A DNA stretch of 58,769 nt from Actinomycetota bacterium (GTDB lineage: Bacteria; Actinomycetota; Acidimicrobiia; Acidimicrobiales; Ilumatobacteraceae): the NCBI GenBank assembly GCA_016213625.1, contig JACQZZ010000108.1:1-58769 (forward strand). The letters run 5' to 3'. The translations under genes were made by a program, and so were the position numbers. Below the pieces are notes generated by a model, which searched no databases, had not been told where the DNA came from, and saw only the letters and a program-made list of their open reading frames with translations. Shown here piece by piece: positions 33,805 to 41,645 of this stretch. The number at the start of each line of letters is the position of its first letter. The stretch's first letter is position 1.

Positions 33805-33808
33805 CTCG

Positions 33809-34372
33809 TCACTCTGGCACGGAGCGCAACACCCACGTGGCCGATGCGCCGACGAAGGTCAACGAGTGCGTCCAGCCCAGTGCGTCGCACGCCGCCAGCT
33901 GATCGGGGCAGTCGGTGTTCGCCTGCCACCACAACCGCGGGAACTGGAACGACGACAGGAACGAGGCGCACGACGCGATGAGAGAGGTGGAGGAGATGTC
34001 GTGTGCCCAGGCTCGAGCGACGACGTCGGTGAGCGGCAACGGCAGGGGAGTGGGCACCACCACGTCGCGGGTGATGAGCGCATCGGCGACCGGTCGCACG
34101 TAGAGACATCCCTGTACGACGCCGTGCAGGAGCAGGCTGTACGTGAGCGCGACGCCCTCCTGCTGCTCGCGGTCGTGCCGCTCCAGATCGATCAGGTTCT
34201 CCGCCTCGGTGAACTCGGGCGTCGGCCAGTCCTGAGCGCTCCATGCGCGCAGCATGGGAATGTCGCGCATCACGGCCTCGAAGTCGACCGAGACCAGCGC
34301 CGGGCGCAACGGCACGAACGTGATCTCGTCGACCGTCACTCGCTCGGGGAACGGTGGCGAGAGCCAGCTCAT
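33809..34372 (-). CDS. GNAT-like N-acetyltransferase
   Basis: A 187-residue protein. FVPLRPALVSVDFEAVMRDIPMLRAWS is the beginning typical of GNAT domains with an N-terminal extension, and GVVQGCLYVRPV, then SLTFVGASATWVLR, give the core strands. The acetyl-CoA loop is poorly conserved, so activity is uncertain. The ATG overlaps the stop codon of the phosphotransferase-like gene as ATGA. It is the second gene of a two-gene minus-strand operon. Confidence 0.7.
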   Translation of the reverse strand: MSWLSPPFPERVTVDEITFVPLRPALVSVDFEAVMRDIPMLRAWSAQDWPTPEFTEAENLIDLERHDREQQEGVALTYSLLLHGVVQGCLYVRPVADALITRDVVVPTPLPLPLTDVVARAWAHDISSTSLIASCASFLSSFQFPRLWWQANTDCPDQLAACDALGWTHSLTFVGASATWVLRSVPE

Positions 34373-35424
34373 CGCGGTCCCGTGGTACGCAGCGGGCTGG
34401 CGTCGAGTCGGTCGAGATGCGGCAGATACGTGCGAACGGCGTCGGCTCGGAACTGCGTGCAGAGGTCGGCACGGAAGAAGCGAGCGCCCTCGCGGACCAC
34501 GTAGTTGAGGATGAAGAACCGGTACACCTCGGGGAGGAACATCACCTCGTCGTCGGCCATCGGGAACACGTCGCGATAGGCGCGGAGGAACTCCAGGAAG
34601 GTCGGCTCGACCAGCGTGTGCGGGCCGTACGTGAACCGCGTGCGGTCGCCGGTCTTCGACGACACGCGCGACAGGAAGTAGAAGTCGAGCAACCGCGGTT
34701 CGATGCGGAACCAGTCGTAGTCCCAGCGGCTGAACAGCCGGAACGAGCCGTCGGCCGCGGTCGCCACCGAGAAGTTGCCGAGGTTCCAGTCGATGAGCAC
34801 CGGGATCTTCGGCCACTCGTCGTAGCCGACCTCGATGAGCCGTTCGAGGAAGCGATGCGTGTGCTTCCACAGCACGCCGATGCTCTCGGGCGGCAGCCCG
34901 AAGTTGCGCGGCGCGAACGGACTCTCCAGCAGATCCAGCAGATGGATGGCGTCGCTCTTGATGGTCTTCGAGCCGGCCGGAATGCGCGGTGCGAGATCGG
35001 TGCACGCCACGTGGAACTCGGCGATCTCGCGGCCCAGGTTGCGCACCTGCTCGTGCGACAGGATGCGTGGCAGCGCGTCCTTGCGGGGCACGTCGTCGTA
35101 GAACACCGCCCACATGTGCTGGTCGTACCAGGTGAACAGCCGGCCGTCCTTGCGCCAGATGTCGGCGAGCATGCCCTGAAATCGCGTGCCATCGAGCAGC
35201 TCGGCGCATCGGCTGAGTCGATCGTGGTCCTCGTAGAACAGGAAGTAGGAACCGTACGACGACACCTTGCCGATGACGGTGAACCCGTCATCGAGGTGCA
35301 GGCGATAGACGCGGTTGGTGGAGACGTTGGCGCTCACCTCGTCGACGCGCACGAGCGACCGAGGGTCACCGTAGGCAGCCCATGCCGCGTTGATCGCGGT
35401 GAGATGCGAGCGCGAGTCGGTCAC
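34369..35424 (-). CDS. Phosphotransferase-fold protein (APH/choline-kinase-like)
   Basis: A 351-residue protein of the aminoglycoside phosphotransferase / protein-kinase-like fold. KVSSYGSYFLFYEDHDR forms the N-lobe, PVLIDWNLGNFSV is the catalytic loop (usually HxD-x4-N; here the His is replaced by Ile) and SRWDYDWFRIEPRLLDFYF the metal-binding DxD segment. Substrate unknown; a substituted catalytic loop may mean atypical activity. GTG start at 35424 is supported by a TACGAT box. A larger frame extends upstream but overlaps the WhiB gene. Confidence 0.72.
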   Translation of the reverse strand: MTDSRSHLTAINAAWAAYGDPRSLVRVDEVSANVSTNRVYRLHLDDGFTVIGKVSSYGSYFLFYEDHDRLSRCAELLDGTRFQGMLADIWRKDGRLFTWYDQHMWAVFYDDVPRKDALPRILSHEQVRNLGREIAEFHVACTDLAPRIPAGSKTIKSDAIHLLDLLESPFAPRNFGLPPESIGVLWKHTHRFLERLIEVGYDEWPKIPVLIDWNLGNFSVATAADGSFRLFSRWDYDWFRIEPRLLDFYFLSRVSSKTGDRTRFTYGPHTLVEPTFLEFLRAYRDVFPMADDEVMFLPEVYRFFILNYVVREGARFFRADLCTQFRADAVRTYLPHLDRLDASPLRTTGPR

Positions 35425-35431
35425 CCGATGG

Positions 35432-35437
35432 ATCGTA
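35432..35437 (-). promoter_or_regulatory. Candidate -10 box, leaderless start
   Basis: On the minus strand TACGAT ends 7 bases before the GTG at 35424. Confidence 0.5.
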
Positions 35438-35453
35438 GAGGCAGTGTCGACGG

Positions 35454-35759
35454 TCAGCCGACGTTGCGAGCACGCACCCCGATGGGGGCGATGAGCCGGA
35501 ACCCGGCTGCGTGGCGCTCGTCTTCGCTCTCGCCGCCCCAGAACCCGTACTCGTGGTTCGAGCGAGCGAACTCGCGACAGGTGCTGTTCACCTGGCAGGA
35601 GCCGCACACCGACTTCGCCGTGGCCTCGCGACGATCGCGGGCCTGCGGCCGTTCGGCCGGCGGCGGGAAGAACAGGTGCGTCAGCCCCTTACAGGCAGCA
35701 GCATTCATCCACCGATCGTCCGTGAACGTGCGATGGAACACAACATCAACCGCTGCCAT
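35454..35759 (-). CDS. WhiB-family iron-sulfur transcription factor
   Basis: A 101-residue WhiB-like regulator. The four cluster ligands are Cys23, Cys52, Cys55 and Cys61 (C-x2-C-x5-C), followed by the family turn GFWGG (72-76) and a DER motif. These proteins bind a 4Fe-4S cluster and act with the primary sigma factor. AGGGGG lies 5 bases before the ATG. A perfect palindrome lies about 30 bases upstream, which suggests regulation of its own transcription or by a partner. The C-terminus (GVRAR) is only mildly basic. Confidence 0.95.
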   Translation of the reverse strand: MAAVDVVFHRTFTDDRWMNAAACKGLTHLFFPPPAERPQARDRREATAKSVCGSCQVNSTCREFARSNHEYGFWGGESEDERHAAGFRLIAPIGVRARNVG

Positions 35760-35788
35760 GGAACCCCCTGTCCGTCAGGCCTGCGAGA

Positions 35789-35807
35789 TACTTGCTGTCA
35801 GCAAGTA
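35789..35807. promoter_or_regulatory. Perfect 19-bp palindrome upstream of the WhiB gene
   Basis: TACTTGCTG-T-CAGCAAGTA has two perfect 9-base arms around one base. It lies 30-48 bases before the WhiB ATG, in the place expected for the promoter, and 47 bases beyond the 3' end of the convergently placed threonine aldolase. A dimeric regulator is the likely reader; a hairpin role is possible. Confidence 0.65.
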
Positions 35808-35853
35808 CTGCAACAGATTACGCCATTCGTCGGCCGCTGTCGAGAGGGGAAGA

Positions 35854-36930
35854 TCAGGAGTTTTTCAAGATGTGCCGGATCCCGCCAGCGAAGCGATCGA
35901 CATCGTCCTCGGTGGTGTCGAACGCCGTCATCCAGCGCACCTGGTGGCGGCTGACGTCCCAGTCCCAGAAGAAGCACCACTCGCGCAGCGGCTCGATCAC
36001 CTCGGGCGGCAGACAGGGGAACAGGCTGTTCACGGCAGGGCCGCCGTCGTACTGCACACCGGGGATGTCGCGGGTGAGCTCGTACAGGCGTTGCGCCATC
36101 GCGTTGGCATGCGCGGCACCGCGGATCCACAGGTCGTCGTGCAGCAGAGCGTTGAACTGCGCCGCCACGAACCGCATCTTCGAGGGCAACTGGTTGACCT
36201 GCTTGCGCACGAACATCGCCCGGGTGGCCAGCTGCGGGTTGAGGTACACCACGGCTTCCCCGCCGAGGAGTCCGGCCTTCGTGCCACCGAAGCTCACCAC
36301 GTCGACTCCGGCGTCGACCGTGAACGAGCGCATCGCCTGCACCGTGCCGCCGAGCGCCGCGGTGGCATTCGCGATGCGAGCGCCGTCGAGGTGCACCACC
36401 ATGCCCATCGAATGTGCGGTGTCGCACAGCGCCGCCACTTCGTCGGCCGAGTACAGCGTGCCCAGTTCGGTGCTCTGGGTGATGCTCACCACGCCCGGTT
36501 GCGCGTGGTGCTGCACGCCCTGCAGATGGGCCAACGATCGCAGCTGTGCCGGCTCGAGCTTGGCGGTCGGTGCCGGCAAGGTGAGCAGCTTGGCCCCGAG
36601 CGCCCGTTCGGGGGCGCCGGCTTCGTCGACCGCGATGTGCGCCCATTCGGTGCACACGACGCAGTCGGCGGGCCGCACCATGGTGGCGAGCGCCATCACG
36701 TTCGCTCCCGTGCCGTTCCACACCAGGAACGCCTCGGACTGCGGGCCGAACAGGTCGCGGAAGCGATCGAGCGCCTCGCTGGTCCACCGATCGCTGCCGT
36801 AGGCCAGGGCGTGCCCCCGGTTCGCGTCGATGACGGCCTGCAACACCTCGGGGTGCGCTCCTGCCGCGTTGTCGCTGGCGAAGGCTCGCTCCGGGGCAGG
36901 CGGCATGACGGTCGGAGAAACGGCGGACAT
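35854..36930 (-). CDS. Low-specificity L-threonine aldolase-like PLP enzyme
   Basis: A 358-residue fold-type I PLP enzyme. FASDNAAGAHPEVLQAV is the conserved N-terminal segment, VVHLDGARIANA holds the PLP-binding Asp, and VVSFGGTKAGLLGGE the PLP lysine (FGGTK-x-G). Such enzymes cleave threonine or allo-threonine to glycine and acetaldehyde. Glycine produced could link to the glycine-cleavage gene at the window end, but the genes are not adjacent. A possible -10 (CAGACT, 36937-36942) lies 6 bases upstream. Confidence 0.88.
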   Translation of the reverse strand: MSAVSPTVMPPAPERAFASDNAAGAHPEVLQAVIDANRGHALAYGSDRWTSEALDRFRDLFGPQSEAFLVWNGTGANVMALATMVRPADCVVCTEWAHIAVDEAGAPERALGAKLLTLPAPTAKLEPAQLRSLAHLQGVQHHAQPGVVSITQSTELGTLYSADEVAALCDTAHSMGMVVHLDGARIANATAALGGTVQAMRSFTVDAGVDVVSFGGTKAGLLGGEAVVYLNPQLATRAMFVRKQVNQLPSKMRFVAAQFNALLHDDLWIRGAAHANAMAQRLYELTRDIPGVQYDGGPAVNSLFPCLPPEVIEPLREWCFFWDWDVSRHQVRWMTAFDTTEDDVDRFAGGIRHILKNS

Positions 36931-36949
36931 CCGACCAGTCTGCCGGGCG

Positions 36950-36955
36950 TAGGGT
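36950..36955 (+). promoter_or_regulatory. Candidate -10 box, leaderless start
   Basis: TAGGGT ends 6 bases before the ATG at 36962, in the 31-base divergent gap shared with the threonine aldolase gene. Confidence 0.5.
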
Positions 36956-36961
36956 TCGAAG

Positions 36962-37696
36962 ATGCCGCTGGATCACCTCACGTTGCTCACCGCCGACATC
37001 GCAGCCTTCGCCAGCGCCGTGGAACACGGTCCGCCCGATGCTGCCGTGGCGGCCTGCCCCGGCTGGACGTTGCACGACCTTGGCGTGCATCTCGGCACCG
37101 TGCACCGCTGGGTCATCGACGCGCTCGTCACCGGCGGGCCGCCCGATGGCACCAGCACGCATCCGCCGGCACCGAACGACGACCCTGCCCTGGCCGAGTG
37201 GGTGCGCGAGGGTGCGGCCCGCATGATCGTGCTGCTGGAGAGCACCAATCCCGACGAACCCACGTGGCACCCGTTCCCGGTGGAGCCCAAGGTTGCCGGG
37301 CTGTGGCGACGGCGGCAGGCCCAGGAAGCGTCCGTCCACCGCTGGGACGCACAGCACGCCGCAGGCATGGACGCACACATCGAGCGCGACATGGCCGCCG
37401 ACGGCATCGACGAGTACTTCCGCGTGATGCTGCCGCGCATGCTCATCCGCGAGCATCGCTCCACCCCGGCGAGCACGTTCGCGGTGGAGCTCACGGATCT
37501 GGATGCGCGCTGGGTGGTCGACGGTGGCACCGGGCTGCCGGTGGTGCTGGCGAGCGGCTCGCCGGCACAGGGCACGTTACGCGGCGACGCAGAGACGGTG
37601 TTGCTGCGCCTGTGGGGTCGTCCCGTCACGGCAGCGCTCGACCATGCCGGCGACGGTGGCGTGATCGACGAGTGGCTCGCGCTGGGCGGCGCCTGA
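36962..37696 (+). CDS. Mycothiol-dependent maleylpyruvate isomerase-like protein
   Basis: A 244-residue protein of the DinB/MDMPI superfamily. The N-terminal four-helix domain includes AACPGWTLHDLGVHLGTVHRW, whose His residues bind metal with a later EASVHRWDAQ segment. The C-terminal MDMPI_C-type domain begins near residue 155. The family performs mycothiol-dependent reactions in actinobacteria, so the organism probably makes mycothiol; the substrate is not known. The next gene converges and follows directly. Confidence 0.82.
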   Translation: MPLDHLTLLTADIAAFASAVEHGPPDAAVAACPGWTLHDLGVHLGTVHRWVIDALVTGGPPDGTSTHPPAPNDDPALAEWVREGAARMIVLLESTNPDEPTWHPFPVEPKVAGLWRRRQAQEASVHRWDAQHAAGMDAHIERDMAADGIDEYFRVMLPRMLIREHRSTPASTFAVELTDLDARWVVDGGTGLPVVLASGSPAQGTLRGDAETVLLRLWGRPVTAALDHAGDGGVIDEWLALGGA

Positions 37697-37697
37697 C

Positions 37698-38285
37698 CTA
37701 CGCCGTCTCGGTCGGCAGCTCGTCCTCTTCACGGAGGCGCACCGGACCGAAGCGACCCTGCTCGAGGCCGGTCTTGCCGGCGTAGAACGCACGGATCACG
37801 TCCATGTCGGCGCGCACGTCGCCGGTGATGGGCCCCGCCGGCCCGAAGCCGCCGCTGCGGGTGCTCTTGTCGACGTAGCCCAGCAGCACCGGCACCTGGG
37901 CCTGCTGGGCGATGCGATAGAAGCCCGACTTCCAGTACTCGGTTCGCGACCGCGTGCCCTCGGCCGGCACCACGAGCACGAGTTGATCGCGGGTGTTCAG
38001 TTCGTGCGCGAGCGACGACACCATGCCGCCGGGGGCGCGGCGATCGATGGCCACCCCACCGAGTCGACGCATGACCGGACCCATCGGACCCTTGAAGAGC
38101 GAGTCCTTGCCGAGCCAGGAGATCTTCACTCCCGCCACCCTGGCCATCGCCAACGTGATGGGGAAGTCCCAGTTGGTGGTGTGCGGCGCAGCGATCATCA
38201 CGCAGCGATCAGGGACGGGAGTGGCCGGCGGCACGGTCGTCCACCGCCACAGCTTCAACCAGCACCGGGCGAGGAACGTCAGCAT
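37698..38285 (-). CDS. 1-acyl-glycerol-3-phosphate acyltransferase family (PlsC-like)
   Basis: A 195-residue acyltransferase. The catalytic NHx4D-type motif appears as PHTTNWDF, FKGPMGPVMRRLGGVAIDR is the second block and VPAEGTRSR the third (EGTR). It lacks a clear transmembrane helix but has a hydrophobic, tryptophan-rich N-terminus. This small subgroup is common in actinobacteria and its acceptor lipid is uncertain. A -10 box (TAGGGT) lies 6 bases before the ATG. Confidence 0.85.
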   Translation of the reverse strand: MLTFLARCWLKLWRWTTVPPATPVPDRCVMIAAPHTTNWDFPITLAMARVAGVKISWLGKDSLFKGPMGPVMRRLGGVAIDRRAPGGMVSSLAHELNTRDQLVLVVPAEGTRSRTEYWKSGFYRIAQQAQVPVLLGYVDKSTRSGGFGPAGPITGDVRADMDVIRAFYAGKTGLEQGRFGPVRLREEDELPTETA

Positions 38286-38291
38286 CCGGGC

Positions 38292-38297
38292 ACCCTA
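38292..38297 (-). promoter_or_regulatory. Candidate -10 box, leaderless start
   Basis: On the minus strand TAGGGT ends 6 bases before the ATG at 38285. Confidence 0.55.
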
Positions 38298-38318
38298 ACC
38301 GGGCGCACCGAATCTCGT

Positions 38319-39275
38319 TCAGGCGCCGAAGTGGGTGACGATGATGCGGCCGTCGCGCTCGCCGGCGCTGGGAGCGAGGTCGGCGACCACCATGGCTCGC
38401 TGGAGCCAACGGTCGTGGCCGTCCCAGCGAGGCTCGTACGACGAGCGACCGTGCACGGCGACGTTGTTGTCGACCACGAGCAGATCGCCGGCCTGCAGTG
38501 CCAGCCCGGTGTGGTGCGCCTCGACCACTTCGGACAACGCGCGCAGGGCGTCGTCGGCCTCGGTGTCGGTGCCGACCATCAACTCGGCGTCGAACACCAT
38601 CGACGGGCGGTGGCGCTCACCGCGCAGCACCGGCATCGGTGCACCGAGCACGTTCGTGCGGCCGTGCAGGTAGCTCTCGTCGACCGCCGTGCGGAACCGG
38701 GGCTGGAACAGCGTGTCGACCACCCTCCACGGCAGCAGCGGCAGCACCTCGAAGATCGACGACAGGGTGGTGACGGCGCGCTCGTCGCCGCGCAGGCAGA
38801 GCAACAGCAAGTAGCGCGGGCGGTGCGGGTGGAACGCGGCTTCAGTGTGGAACATCAGGTCGACCTTCGACGAGGTGCTCACCTGGCGATCTGCATTCGC
38901 CTGCACGGGCACGAGGTTCTGCACCAGATCGCCGCCGTGCTCGGGCAGGTAGCCAACCGGTTGACCCAGACGGCGGGCGGCCGCGAGCAGGACGAACTCG
39001 CTGGTCAGGTCCTTGTGCGTCGGTGCCGTGGGGGAGGGGGGAGTGAGGGGGAGCGAACCCACGGGCAGTCCCCGCAGCACGATCGCGCCCGACTGCGGCG
39101 CGGCATCGGCGAAGTCGACCAGTGCGTCGTGCACCACCGAGGGCATCACGCGGGCGGCGTGACCTGCGGCCGCGACGAAGGTGGCGCTCCCGATGGGTGC
39201 GTCGGGCACGGAGAGCGATGGCCAGTCCGGCGACTCGATGACGGCGGGCGTCACGTGATCGGTCAGGGTGGTCAT
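38319..39275 (-). CDS. Clavaminate-synthase/asparagine-oxygenase-like Fe(II)/2-oxoglutarate dioxygenase
   Basis: A 318-residue oxygenase. The metal triad is His143 and Glu145 in FHTEAAFHPHRP plus His275 in DNNVAVHGRS; an Arg near 289-293 would bind 2-oxoglutarate. A Glu instead of Asp, and the LLLLCLRGDERA strand, place it with AsnO/VioC/clavaminate synthase, which hydroxylate amino acids. GAGGAG lies 10 bases before the ATG. It is divergent from an RpiR-type regulator, with an operator-like repeat between. No peptide synthetase genes adjoin, so the substrate may be a free amino acid. Confidence 0.82.
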   Translation of the reverse strand: MTTLTDHVTPAVIESPDWPSLSVPDAPIGSATFVAAAGHAARVMPSVVHDALVDFADAAPQSGAIVLRGLPVGSLPLTPPSPTAPTHKDLTSEFVLLAAARRLGQPVGYLPEHGGDLVQNLVPVQANADRQVSTSSKVDLMFHTEAAFHPHRPRYLLLLCLRGDERAVTTLSSIFEVLPLLPWRVVDTLFQPRFRTAVDESYLHGRTNVLGAPMPVLRGERHRPSMVFDAELMVGTDTEADDALRALSEVVEAHHTGLALQAGDLLVVDNNVAVHGRSSYEPRWDGHDRWLQRAMVVADLAPSAGERDGRIIVTHFGA

Positions 39276-39304
39276 TGCGGTGCGCTCCTCGGGTGGTGGA
39301 CGGA

Positions 39305-39320
39305 TGGAATGTCTGTTCCA
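39305..39320. promoter_or_regulatory. Candidate RpiR operator TGGAA-N6-TTCCA
   Basis: An inverted repeat lies between the divergent dioxygenase and RpiR genes, just downstream of a minus-strand TACAAT box. A further half-site TTGGAA occurs at 39335-39340. The position would block the dioxygenase transcript. Confidence 0.55.
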
Positions 39321-39321
39321 C

Positions 39322-39327
39322 ATTGTA
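39322..39327 (-). promoter_or_regulatory. Candidate -10 box of the dioxygenase gene
   Basis: TACAAT on the minus strand, about 47 bases from the ATG; no convincing -35 hexamer is seen. The operator-like repeat overlaps the expected start point. Confidence 0.5.
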
Positions 39328-39367
39328 GCAGCGATTGGAATGATCAGATCAGCGGCGCCCTGCGAAG

Positions 39368-39373
39368 TAGCAT
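39368..39373 (+). promoter_or_regulatory. Candidate -10 box, leaderless GTG start of the RpiR gene
   Basis: TAGCAT ends 8 bases before the GTG at 39382, which selects this start over upstream in-frame ATGs. Confidence 0.5.
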
Positions 39374-39381
39374 CACCCACC

Positions 39382-40224
39382 GTGGAAGTGGAGGAGCGGA
39401 TCGGTCGGGCCAGTGCCACCCTCACGCCGGCGGAGCGCCGAGTGGCCGAGGTGGTGCTCGAGAAGCCACAGCTGGTGGCGTTCGGTACCGTCGCCGAACT
39501 TGCCGAGGCGTCGGGCAGCGGAGCGGCCACAGTGGTGCGCCTGGCGTCGAAGCTGGGCTACGACGGGTTCACCGGCCTGCAGACCTCGGTGCAGCATGCG
39601 TTGGCACGCCAGCTCCGACCCGCCGCCGAACGCATCCGGGAACCAGCGGCCAGCGACGCCATCGGGCGCCACCTGGATCTGGAGCTCGACAACGTGGCCA
39701 CCACGCTGCGGGCGCTCGACGACGGAGCGCTCACCGACCTGGTGCAGCACCTCGCGGCGCCGACCTCTCGGGTGTTCGTGCTCTCGGGGGATGCCTCACT
39801 GGGCGTCGCTCGCCAGTTCGTGGCCGAGCTGCACGTCCTGCGCGACGACGTCAGCCTCATCGACGGCAACGACGTCGCCGTGCGCCGCGCCGTCTCGCTG
39901 ATGCGACCCACCGACGTGCTCGTGGCCATCGACCTTCGTCGTTATGACCGTTGGGTCATCGACACCGCCCGCGAGGCACAGACGCACGGAGTGTGGTGCA
40001 CGGCCATCACCGACAGCCTCCTGTCACCCTTGGCCGCGGTGGCCGAGCACACCTTCACGGTGGCGGCCGCCGGCGGTGGGCCCTTCGACAGTCACGTCGG
40101 CACGCTCGCGCTGGCGAACGTCATCGTGGCCGCGTTGGCCGACCGCTTGCGCGCCGAAGCCACCGATCGTCTCGATCGCGCGGAGGCCGCCTGGCGCAAA
40201 GGTGACGCGCTCACCGATCGGTGA
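39382..40224 (+). CDS. RpiR-family transcriptional regulator
   Basis: A 280-residue regulator. An N-terminal helix-turn-helix (LTPAERRVAEVVL, then FGTVAELAEASGSGAATVVRLASKLGYDGF, about residues 12-65) is joined to a sugar-isomerase (SIS) domain (about residues 115-250, with FVLSGDASLGVARQF). RpiR proteins usually sense phosphosugars; here the neighbour is an amino-acid-type dioxygenase, so the ligand is unclear. GTG at 39382 chosen because of the -10 box; upstream in-frame ATG at 39268 would overlap the dioxygenase promoter. Confidence 0.88.
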   Translation: MEVEERIGRASATLTPAERRVAEVVLEKPQLVAFGTVAELAEASGSGAATVVRLASKLGYDGFTGLQTSVQHALARQLRPAAERIREPAASDAIGRHLDLELDNVATTLRALDDGALTDLVQHLAAPTSRVFVLSGDASLGVARQFVAELHVLRDDVSLIDGNDVAVRRAVSLMRPTDVLVAIDLRRYDRWVIDTAREAQTHGVWCTAITDSLLSPLAAVAEHTFTVAAAGGGPFDSHVGTLALANVIVAALADRLRAEATDRLDRAEAAWRKGDALTDR

Positions 40225-40235
40225 CGATGTTCGTC

Positions 40236-40241
40236 TAGTGT
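40236..40241 (+). promoter_or_regulatory. Candidate -10 box, leaderless start
   Basis: TAGTGT ends 7 bases before the ATG at 40249. Confidence 0.5.
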
Positions 40242-40248
40242 TTTCGTC

Positions 40249-40611
40249 ATGACGAATATCCCCGATGAGGGACAGGGGCGGAGATCGCGGTGCCGGTGGT
40301 GCCGACGAGTCCTCCCGGAGCAACGTCGGGGCCGGCCGAGAGAGTTCTGCTCGCAGGCGTGTCGCCAATGGGACTGGGTGGGCCGTCAACGAGCGCACGA
40401 GTTGCAGCTCAGCGAGGACGAACTGATCGTCGCCAAGAGTGAACTCGACACATTGCACGACGAGCTGTACGTGCTGGCGTGCGCGGTGAACGACGCCGAA
40501 CGCGATCTGAAGGCCGCCGGCACGAAGGCCACCCCTCGCGAACTGCGGGAAATCGTCGAGTGGCTACTGGAAGCGGCCACTCCCTTGCGGGATCGGGAGC
40601 TACGCCCATAA
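40249..40611 (+). CDS. Small zinc-finger protein with coiled coil
   Basis: A 120-residue protein. Residues 14-42 hold C-R-W-C, then GRPREFCSQACRQ, a compact four-cysteine zinc finger common in short actinobacterial proteins. Residues 50-95 are a predicted coiled coil (LSEDELIVAKSELDTLHDELYVL). Its role is unknown; similar proteins are thought to bind nucleic acid or act with regulators. It starts 24 bases after the RpiR gene, with its own -10 box. Confidence 0.75.
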   Translation: MTNIPDEGQGRRSRCRWCRRVLPEQRRGRPREFCSQACRQWDWVGRQRAHELQLSEDELIVAKSELDTLHDELYVLACAVNDAERDLKAAGTKATPRELREIVEWLLEAATPLRDRELRP

Positions 40612-40712
40612 TCATCGTTATGTCAGATCGCTGGATGAGATCCACGAGGACCAACGGCACTGTCCTGCTCCCCGCTCGGCGTGGTTCGCTCGCGGTGACG
40701 AGAGGAGTGCGC

Positions 40713-41645
40713 ATGCGCTGCCGGATGATGCTGGTGTGCGGAGTGTTGGTCGTGCTCGTCGCGTGCAGCTCGACCGAATCTGGTCGGTCACTGCAGCCGT
40801 CCGCGACGAAGCCCTCCCCCGAGACCACCGCCTCGCTGGTGACGGAGTCGAGCACCACCCAACCCCCAACGACCGAGCCGCCGACGACGATCGCTGCGGT
40901 CACCATCCCGGTCACCCTCCCGGTCGTCGAGTCGGGTTGGCGCCCACTCGACCGCGACACCGTCGACGGGTTCATCGGCTTCCCGTGCTGCGCCTCCAAC
41001 TGGTACGGCACGCCGTCCCCGCCGCTCCCCCAGCCCGGTGATCCGCTGCTCCCGAACGGCTCGTACGCCGTGTCGGCGAGTTGGGGTCCCGACGTCACCG
41101 CACCGATGGAGCTGGTGCTGCGTCGGTTCGAACAGTGCAGTCTGCTGCCCGCCGGCGCGTGCGAGGACGAGGGAGGCACCTGGTCGCCCGACTCACTCGG
41201 GGTCGACGAATCCGCTGCGTACCCGCTCACCCTGCCGCTCGACGGACACATCCGCGTCGTGCTCACGGGTTTCGCCGGGTTCTCCGACAGTGGAGCGATC
41301 GCGGCGCTCGTCGAAGGCAATGGCACCGACTTGGCCGAACTCGCGCAGGCGGTGGAGGCGGCGCACGCAGCCGTGATCATGCCCAAGCTGGCGGCGGGCA
41401 TGACGCCCGACCAGATCGTCGCCGCGATCTCCGCAACCCCGGAGGGCGGGTTCGTCGCCGGACTCGACGAGAGCGAGTACTCGCTCTCGTTCCTGCACGG
41501 CGCGGCGCCGCCGCTGCTGTTCCAGGCTCCCGTCGACTACGAGGACCCCGCCGGCAGCCGAGGTACCGACGTGCTGAAGATGCCGTCGATCGAGATGATC
41601 GATGGCATCCTCACGCTGTACGTGTACGCGGGGTTCTACTCGTAG
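40713..41645 (+). CDS. Secreted lipoprotein of unknown function
   Basis: A 310-residue protein. The signal sequence MRCRMMLVCGVLVVLVACSS ends in the lipobox LVAC (Cys18). A Ser/Thr/Pro-rich linker (to about residue 70) precedes a globular part with two adjacent cysteines (FPCCAS) and a second Cys pair (CSLLPAGAC). No known family is recognised. AGGAG lies 5 bases before the ATG at 40713; the in-frame ATG at 40620 would put 31 charged residues before the signal peptide and is rejected. Its end overlaps the convergent gene by 35 bases. Confidence 0.75.
   Translation: MRCRMMLVCGVLVVLVACSSTESGRSLQPSATKPSPETTASLVTESSTTQPPTTEPPTTIAAVTIPVTLPVVESGWRPLDRDTVDGFIGFPCCASNWYGTPSPPLPQPGDPLLPNGSYAVSASWGPDVTAPMELVLRRFEQCSLLPAGACEDEGGTWSPDSLGVDESAAYPLTLPLDGHIRVVLTGFAGFSDSGAIAALVEGNGTDLAELAQAVEAAHAAVIMPKLAAGMTPDQIVAAISATPEGGFVAGLDESEYSLSFLHGAAPPLLFQAPVDYEDPAGSRGTDVLKMPSIEMIDGILTLYVYAGFYS

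Noticed and set aside
34354..37785. 1143-residue plus-strand frame opposite four minus-strand genes
   Set aside because: It runs across the phosphotransferase, WhiB and threonine aldolase genes, which are clear by motif; the frame has no domain.
39268..39381. Upstream ATG start for the RpiR gene
   Set aside because: It would overlap the dioxygenase promoter and operator-like repeat; the added residues do not match the family.
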